Assembly (NCBI GenBank): GCA_016191015.1
Contig: JACPPM010000226.1
Location: 1-37,565 of the forward strand
DNA length: 37,565 nucleotides
Direction of reading: 5' to 3'
Source of the DNA: Acidobacteriota bacterium
GTDB taxonomy: Bacteria; Acidobacteriota; CAIWXX01
This document shows positions 32,901 through 37,565 of the stretch, in pieces (the stretch's first letter is position 1; the number at the start of each line of letters is the position of its first letter). The notes under the pieces are model-generated. The model searched no databases. It was not told the DNA's origin and saw only the letters and a program-made list of their open reading frames with translations. Made by a program: the position numbers and the translations under genes.

Positions 32901-35828
32901 GTGTCTCTCGATCTCAATGTCGACAAGGCCGGGATCTACGTCGTCGAGCTCTCGTCGCGCGACAAGATCGGCCGGCTCCAGCTCGTCACCGCCGATCTCT
33001 ACGTGGCCGGCGACGAACCTGTGACTTGGAAGAAACCCGATGCCAACGTCTTCGAAACGACGACCGACAAGAAAGAATACGTGGCGGGCGAAACGGCGCA
33101 GATCCTTCTGAAAAGCCCCTTCCAGCAAGCGTCGGCCCTGGCCGTCATCGAAGGTCCCGACGGCAACATCTACCAGGAAATCCAGGTCACGGGCGGCAAG
33201 GCGGTCTTTACGCTCCCGATCAAGAACGAATACAACCCGCGCGTTCCGGTGCACTTCGTCCTCATGCGCGGCCGGATCTCTTCGGGGCTCGCGGCGGGCA
33301 GCAATCTGGATCTCGGGAAGCCTCAGACGATGGCCGCCACGCAATGGCTCAAGGTCGACCCCGCCGACAACAAGATGAATATCGAGCTCAAACATCCCGA
33401 GAAAGCCATGCCCGGCCAGACGATCACAATGCAGATCAAGCTCGCAACACCGGGCGGCAAGCCGCTCCCGGGTGAAGTCACGCTGTGGCTTGTGGACCAG
33501 GCCGTTCTCTCTCTCGGAAAGGAAAAGCGGCTCGATCCGCTGCCGTCCTTCATCAAGGATGTGGGCTCGCATATCTCCGTGCGCGACACGCGCAACAAGA
33601 TCATCGGTGAGATCGCCACCGTCGAAGGCGAGGGCGGCGGCGGGGCCGAAGAGGAACCGGACCTGCTCGGGAAGGTCACGATCCGCAAGGAGTTCAAGAC
33701 CGTCCCCTACTACAACCCGCGCATCATGGTGGACAAGACCGGTGTGGTCGAGATCCAGATCAAGCTCTCGGACGATCTCACGAACTTCAAGGTGCGCGCG
33801 GTGGCCTGCAGCGGACCCGACCGATTCGGGTTTGCGAAGTCCACGATCGCGGTGCGGCTGCCGGTGATCGTGCAACCGGCGCTGCCGCGGTTCGTGCGGA
33901 TCGGCGATGAGCTCGTCGCGGGTGGGATCGGACGCATCGTCGAAGGCGAAGGGGGGCCGGGGAGCTGCCAGGTTCAGGTCGACGGCGCAACGCTCGGCGG
34001 CGGCACGACCCGCTCCCTGCAGTGGATCAAGGACAAGCCGGAACGACTGTACTTCCCGATGACAGTCGGGGTGCCGGCGGGCGGCAAGAAGGACAATCTC
34101 ACACTCCGGCTCGCCGTCAAACGAGACTCCGATGGGGCGGCCGACGCCTTCGAAGTGAGTATCCCTGTACTGTCGGACCGCGATCCGGTGAGGCAGGAGA
34201 TCTTCAAGCGACTCGAGCTCGGAAAGAGCGCCTCGTTCCCGGCGGTGACCGAGAAGACGAGGCCGGGCAGCTTCAGCCAGTCTCTGCTGATCACGGATCA
34301 GGAGGCGCTGTTGAGGATGATCAGCGGGCTCGATTACCTCTATAGCTACACCCATCTGTGCACCGAGCAGCGAGTCAGCCAGACGTACCCGGCGATCGCG
34401 CTCAAGGGTATCTACGACACGTTCAAGATCAGGGCGCCCGAAGAGAAAATCAACGAGCTCCTGACGTACACGTTCGACTACCTGGGCAAGACGCTCCAAC
34501 CGAACGGGCTGTACTCGTATTGGCCCGGCGGCAAGGGCTACGTGACGCTCACGGCGCAGGTGGTCGAGTTCCTGGCTGAGGCGAAGAGGAGCGGCTATCA
34601 GTTCCAGCCAAAGCTGCTCGAGCGACCCGTGGCGGCGCTGAAGCAGGCGCTGCGCTCGGACTACGCGTATTTCATCGACGGATGGGCATGGATGGAGCGA
34701 TCCGAGGCTCTGATGGCGCTCAGCGCGGCCGGCGAGTTCGACGCGTCATACGGCAGTGAGCTCGGCCGGAAGGCCGGCTTCCTCGACCTCTACAGCGAGG
34801 CCAAGGTGCTGTCGGCCTTCACGTTCGGCCAGAAGGCGAGCAAGAGCGTCACCGATGGGCTGCGCAAGGACCTCTGGGATAACACGGTGATCAAGCTGAG
34901 GGATGGACACGAAGTCTATGGCGGCTTGCAATCGCGCATCAAAAGCTGGGGAGGGCTCGTGCTCACCTCCGAGATCAAGACGCAGGCGGCCATGATCCGC
35001 GCTCTCTATCCGACTGACGCGCAGAACCCGAAGATGCAGCTCATGCTGAGCGATCTCATCGAACGCGGCCAGAAGGACGGGTGGGGAAACACCAACACCA
35101 ACTCGGCGGCGCTGCTGGCTCTGCGCGACGTGTTGATGTCGACGAAGACCGACCGGAAGCCCGCTGACTTCAAGGTGTCGTTCGGGGACAGCAGGGAGAG
35201 CCTGCACATCGGACCAGACCAGCCAACCGCCTCCATCACGACACGCGACGCGCGGCCGGCGGCGATCGAAATGACGCAGGGGCATGGCAATGTCTTCGCG
35301 CGGATGACGGTGACATATGTGCCGGCGGCCACAGGCGAGACGGTGGCTGCGAAAAGCGACGGGTTCGTCGTGCGCCGCGAGATCGTCCGCGTGAGTCACG
35401 ATGCGTCGCCATCAGTCAAAGAGTGGATCGAGAAGGCGGGGGTGACGTTTGAGCACACCGTGGGTGATGTGGTCGAAGAACACATCCAGATCGTGAACCC
35501 CGAGGACCGCAACTACGTGGCGGTCGTGGGGCCGTTCGCGGCGGGGATGGAACCGCTGAACCCGAACCTGGCGACCGCACCTCAGGAGGCCAGACCGGCC
35601 GGGACGAACACGCTCGAGGCTACATACGCGATGTACCTCGATGACGAAGTCCGTTTCTACTTCGAAACGCTGCCGAAGGGGACGTACGACTTCTACTTCA
35701 GGGTGCGAGCGAGCACCGAGGGGTCGTTCGTGCATCCGCCGGCACGGGCCGAGATGATGTATCAGCCGACAGTGCGGGGAAACTCCGTGGGCGCGCGGTT
35801 CGTGATCCACGCGACGAAGGAGCAGTGA
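29898..35828 (+). CDS. Bacterial alpha-2-macroglobulin family protein with CTEQ thioester motif
   Basis: A 1976-residue periplasmic protease trap. A strong AAGGAGGTG site precedes the ATG; an in-frame ATG at 29937 would give a more compact signal peptide (MITALPLLLAALAG). There is no lipobox, unlike the E. coli lipoprotein YfhM. Macroglobulin domains fill the N-terminal two-thirds, with the usual LTERPVYRPEEEVHIKGYLR segment at about 690. The core A2M region includes EVTLWLVDQAVLSL and DLTNFKVRAVA. The thioester site is Cys1488-Thr-Glu-Gln1491 in THLCTEQ, followed by the alpha-toroid domain (DGWAWMERSEALMALSA; DGWGNTNTNSAALLAL). The C-terminus is a receptor-binding-like beta domain. Residues 266-299 are an odd acidic, Tyr-rich insert. 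The gene is coupled to the upstream 1761-residue protein, and pbpC follows, the known partner that remakes peptidoglycan where a trapped protease has breached the wall. Confidence 0.92.
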   Translation: MTVRFPLTTRDTIMITALPLLLAALAGAATPVNPTPGKLTIIPETFVRGYDPVTVFFAGATGPGTDVPEDHPEKYVKVSPSHPGEFRWIDPSTLIFKPAVPWPPLMRFRWTAGSTTRTLTTMMIQPVAITPSDGTTGLDPIEELTIAFREPIDVKDLAKMVTFEIRRLPGVGKGNARWLTSEDYAIKPVERGSLKDQASYVFRFTRPIEAGMKAVLHIRLSLDDTSPDSLVEYSFSTKEVFRILAAGCVAESESTPQSWRERPSSYEEEEYEEEEYEGDDEDEEYEEEEQPEYDYSPSYGRNILLPLTTSGTKYTKEQAVNGGTGTPKIAIQFSAEIAPLSLSAVKSLVRFSPTIPEMSFTQSGPYLYITGKMAKETVYTATISPSPIKDKTGRLLTIEGPSQFCFYFPPQAPFLRWSQSQGIIERYGPQMFPMSGRGDTRVDLRIYKVDPLDRNFWPFPEQAVIVNEMEAPPGPGEEPEPAEKLHDYLHADQLALRLKNIGAPPVSKIVTVPLRKEGGTTQFGLALKEHLQAISGPAEPGTYIVGVRRLSEESQRTYVRVQVTDLSLTTVEEERAIEFLVTSLKTGSPVPTATVLVEGIPEGSKSNAYEALITGVTDERGLFRWEHKGRIKADLRRIIVRNGKDTLVLMPDDPPYSFADNHWYGPHGTWLEWITNDPYKDPEASTRMCHILTERPVYRPEEEVHIKGYLRLRERGRLTIPASRKYEILITAPGEKLWTFPVEITAEGSFYFKFQEKELPTGVYTATLRDIEDQEEYGSVDWKMEAYKIPRFEVLIHGPDRVPMDRELEMSATASYYAGGRVVGQPVLWRVTQFPYAYVPEQRAGYLFSSDERFSRPGRFTSTGAIEKSDKTDDSGATKISVNPALEIDARPRQYIFEVTITGADDQTVSQTRQVLALPPFVLGLQVDRFIKNSKTISPKIIAIDVDNNLLAGQEVSVRLLAREWHSHLRETDFADGIPKYVTDMVDREVSTTTISTTDKPVSLDLNVDKAGIYVVELSSRDKIGRLQLVTADLYVAGDEPVTWKKPDANVFETTTDKKEYVAGETAQILLKSPFQQASALAVIEGPDGNIYQEIQVTGGKAVFTLPIKNEYNPRVPVHFVLMRGRISSGLAAGSNLDLGKPQTMAATQWLKVDPADNKMNIELKHPEKAMPGQTITMQIKLATPGGKPLPGEVTLWLVDQAVLSLGKEKRLDPLPSFIKDVGSHISVRDTRNKIIGEIATVEGEGGGGAEEEPDLLGKVTIRKEFKTVPYYNPRIMVDKTGVVEIQIKLSDDLTNFKVRAVACSGPDRFGFAKSTIAVRLPVIVQPALPRFVRIGDELVAGGIGRIVEGEGGPGSCQVQVDGATLGGGTTRSLQWIKDKPERLYFPMTVGVPAGGKKDNLTLRLAVKRDSDGAADAFEVSIPVLSDRDPVRQEIFKRLELGKSASFPAVTEKTRPGSFSQSLLITDQEALLRMISGLDYLYSYTHLCTEQRVSQTYPAIALKGIYDTFKIRAPEEKINELLTYTFDYLGKTLQPNGLYSYWPGGKGYVTLTAQVVEFLAEAKRSGYQFQPKLLERPVAALKQALRSDYAYFIDGWAWMERSEALMALSAAGEFDASYGSELGRKAGFLDLYSEAKVLSAFTFGQKASKSVTDGLRKDLWDNTVIKLRDGHEVYGGLQSRIKSWGGLVLTSEIKTQAAMIRALYPTDAQNPKMQLMLSDLIERGQKDGWGNTNTNSAALLALRDVLMSTKTDRKPADFKVSFGDSRESLHIGPDQPTASITTRDARPAAIEMTQGHGNVFARMTVTYVPAATGETVAAKSDGFVVRREIVRVSHDASPSVKEWIEKAGVTFEHTVGDVVEEHIQIVNPEDRNYVAVVGPFAAGMEPLNPNLATAPQEARPAGTNTLEATYAMYLDDEVRFYFETLPKGTYDFYFRVRASTEGSFVHPPARAEMMYQPTVRGNSVGARFVIHATKEQ

Positions 35829-35864
35829 TTCGCCGGGGTACTGATCGTGACCGTACGAACTGAC

Positions 35865-36148
35865 CCACCAAGACACCAAGGCACAAGGAAGACGCCGGCC
35901 TTGTTGTCTAGATTCGTGGTTGTTTGCAGGAAATGGCGAAAAGTTCGAAGCAGGGACATTTTTCGGACTCTTCTCAAAACGGCAGGGAGGGAGGACTGCA
36001 CGAACGCATCCGACATCTCTGATACTCAGGGTGGCACGGAACGCTCTCACGCTCCACGCTCCAGGCCCGCGAAGCGGGCTGGACGCTCTCACGCCCGGCG
36101 AAGCCGCAACCGCGTGGTTGCGGCTTCGCCTCCTTGGTGTCTTGGTGG
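35865..36148. repeat. 284-bp element with perfect 17-bp inverted ends
   Basis: CCACCAAGACACCAAGG (35865-35881) is mirrored exactly by CCTTGGTGTCTTGGTGG (36132-36148). It starts 37 bp after the macroglobulin stop and contains element B copy 2. Its right end runs into the frame of pbpC. It has the look of a small non-autonomous insertion, but no target-site duplication was identified. Confidence 0.65.
36039..36130 (+). repeat. Interspersed element B, copy 2 (nested)
   Basis: Same parts as 13456-13573, on the opposite strand: GAACGCTCTCACGC, the core hairpin GCCCGC-GAA-GCGGGC, GGACGCTCTCACGC, and a terminal hairpin AAGCCGCAACC-GCGT-GGTTGCGGCTT (36101-36126), an 11-bp perfect stem. It lies wholly inside the 284-bp inverted-end element. 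Confidence 0.65.
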
Positions 36149-37565
36149 TTGGCGGCGTTCGGGTCTTGTTGTTGCATCGGTCGTGATCCTGATCGCGGTC
36201 GCATCCACCTGGCAGGGCTTGCGCGTCGGGATGACGCTGGAAGCGCCGGCGCCGACGCTGCTGTTCGAGGATGTGCGCGGGCGATATTTGGCCGAGATCA
36301 GCCAGGACGAACGGCGCAATGGGTACTGGCCGGTGCCCGAGGAGATCCCGCCGAAAGTGCTGGCGGCGACGCTGGCTGCTGAAGACGCGCGCTACTACGA
36401 ACATGGAGGCGTGGACGCGCGCGCCGTGCTGCGAGCGCTCTATCAGAACGTCAGCAATCGCCGTATCGTCTCGGGTGCCTCGACGATCGCGATGCAGGTC
36501 GCTCGGATTGAACGGCCCGGCCGAAGGTCGCTCGTGAACAAGCTCAGTGAGGCCGTCGTTGCCGGTGGGCTCGTTCGCAAGTACGGCCATGACATAGTCT
36601 TGCGGCACTACTTGCTGATTGCCCCGTACGGCAACCAGAACTACGGAATCGTGTATGCGGCAAGGCGGTACTTTGCCAAGCCGCTCGCGGATCTGACCTG
36701 GGCCGAGGCGGCTTTGCTGGCGGCCCTTCCAAAATTGCCCGGGCGGATGAACCTGTATAAGTTCGATGGCTGGCACGCGGCGACACAGCGCGCGCGGTAC
36801 GTGCTCGATCGCCTCTGGCAGCTCGACGTGATCGACGATCGCGAGTACACCGAGGCGATCATGCTCCTGCCGCAATTGCGGCCGTCGGTGAAGGAGACGC
36901 GTCCGCCTGCGTGCCTGCATGCGATTCTGCAGATCCGGGAGTACCTCGAATCGCATCCGGCCGCGTGGAATCAGCCTACCCGGCGCCCGATCGTGCGCAC
37001 ATCGATCGACCTCGATCTGCAGGACGAAGTCAGCTCCATGGCCTGGGAAATGATGCAGGGGTTCCGCCGGGACGGCGCCGGGAATCTCGCCGTGATCGTG
37101 GCGGAACGAGCGAGCGGCAACATCGTTGCCTACCTGGGCTCTGAGGATTACTACGACAAGGAGAACAAGGGAGCCATCGACTACGCCGATGTGCCCAGGT
37201 CGAGCGGCAGCACGCTCAAGCCGTTCATCTACGGGCTCGGGATGCAGGTCAAAGGCTACACCGCGGCGACACTGCTGACTGACACGGGTCTGGCGCTGGA
37301 TGCCCACGCGGGTGCGTACACGTTCAAGAATTACGACGAGTCGTTTCAGGGGCCGATTCTCTATCGCAACGCGCTCGGCAACAGCCGCAACATTCCTGCG
37401 GCGCAGGTGCTGCAGGCCGTCGGCATCGATGTCGCATACCGGCACTTCTGCGATCTGGGCCTGATCCGCGTGCGCGAAAACCCGGCGCGCTACGGGCTCG
37501 GCATGTCGATCGGTGGGCTCTACGTGACTCTCGCGGATCTGGTGAGGGCCTATGGCATCCTCGCC
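36114..37565 (+). CDS. pbpC: Penicillin-binding protein 1C, 3' truncated by window edge
   Basis: A bifunctional peptidoglycan glycosyltransferase/transpeptidase of the PbpC type, anchored in the inner membrane. A hydrophobic anchor preceded by RR (WRRSGLVVASVVILIAVAST) needs a start well upstream of the GTG at 36183; the GTG at 36114 is the best in-frame candidate, but it lies inside the repeat and has no ribosome site. The glycosyltransferase domain has catalytic Glu90 in AAEDARYYEHGGVD, SGASTIAMQVAR, and Glu146 in NKLSE. The part that usually reads LExxxSKxEILxxYLN is degenerate (LVRKYGHDIVLRHYLL). The transpeptidase domain shows Ser366 in SSGSTLKPF (Lys369 the general base) and the SRN motif at 424-426. 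The KTG motif lies beyond the window. It follows the macroglobulin gene, its usual partner. Confidence 0.88.
   Translation, partial: MVAASPPWCLGGWRRSGLVVASVVILIAVASTWQGLRVGMTLEAPAPTLLFEDVRGRYLAEISQDERRNGYWPVPEEIPPKVLAATLAAEDARYYEHGGVDARAVLRALYQNVSNRRIVSGASTIAMQVARIERPGRRSLVNKLSEAVVAGGLVRKYGHDIVLRHYLLIAPYGNQNYGIVYAARRYFAKPLADLTWAEAALLAALPKLPGRMNLYKFDGWHAATQRARYVLDRLWQLDVIDDREYTEAIMLLPQLRPSVKETRPPACLHAILQIREYLESHPAAWNQPTRRPIVRTSIDLDLQDEVSSMAWEMMQGFRRDGAGNLAVIVAERASGNIVAYLGSEDYYDKENKGAIDYADVPRSSGSTLKPFIYGLGMQVKGYTAATLLTDTGLALDAHAGAYTFKNYDESFQGPILYRNALGNSRNIPAAQVLQAVGIDVAYRHFCDLGLIRVRENPARYGLGMSIGGLYVTLADLVRAYGILA

Noticed and set aside
30984-34499. Two long minus-strand frames (605 and 538 codons)
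   Set aside because: Both mirror the macroglobulin gene codon by codon and have no ribosome site or recognisable motif.
35412-37445. 677-codon open frame on the minus strand
   Set aside because: It lies opposite the macroglobulin C-terminus and pbpC, is His/Arg/Pro-rich and shows no domain; it is an antisense shadow of GC-rich genes.

Overview
The window looks like chromosomal DNA of a GC-rich, Gram-negative-type bacterium, most likely a member of the Acidobacteriota. The pointers are an Acidobacteria-style VWFA-related secreted protein, a TonB-dependent receptor with an N-terminal carboxypeptidase-regulatory-like domain, a BshA (bacillithiol) glycosyltransferase, an FG-GAP propeller protein and an ECF42-type sigma factor. 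This assignment is an inference from gene content. No rRNA or tRNA gene was recognised.

Layout. 1-1651: the 3' part of bshA (+) converges on def (-). 1662-3827: secreted FG-GAP/PKD-type protein (-). 4139-7098: a small membrane protein translationally coupled to a sulfatase-fold lipoprotein (+). 7141-10206: a tight minus-strand cluster of AMP-forming ligase, acyl carrier protein, short-chain reductase and left-handed beta-helix acyltransferase, with a TylF-type O-methyltransferase upstream (10510-11346). This looks like a surface-glycan decoration set. 11551-13452: LytS/LytTR two-component pair (+). 13739-15892: VWFA-related protein (-). 16491-20681: AraC regulator followed by a TonB-dependent receptor (+) that ends at a strong terminator. 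20960-21834: a possible gene remnant and a VapBC toxin-antitoxin pair (-). 22168-23814: ECF42 sigma factor and its DGPF/YCII partner (-). 24616-37565: three very large or cell-wall genes in series (+): a 1761-residue secreted protein of unknown family, an alpha-2-macroglobulin with a CTEQ thioester motif, and the start of penicillin-binding protein 1C.

The most interesting parts are the last operon and the intergenic repeats. Bacterial alpha-2-macroglobulin with PbpC is a known periplasmic defence and repair pairing. Here it is preceded by a 1761-residue array of beta-sandwich-like modules that overlaps the macroglobulin start by 4 bp and is probably its partner. Almost every larger intergenic gap holds a non-coding element with inverted ends: three copies of a ~190-200 bp element with 9-bp terminal inverted repeats and inner CGCAGAT motifs, two copies of a ~100 bp element with a conserved hairpin, a 284-bp element with perfect 17-bp inverted ends between the macroglobulin and pbpC, and shorter inverted pairs at 23995-24451.
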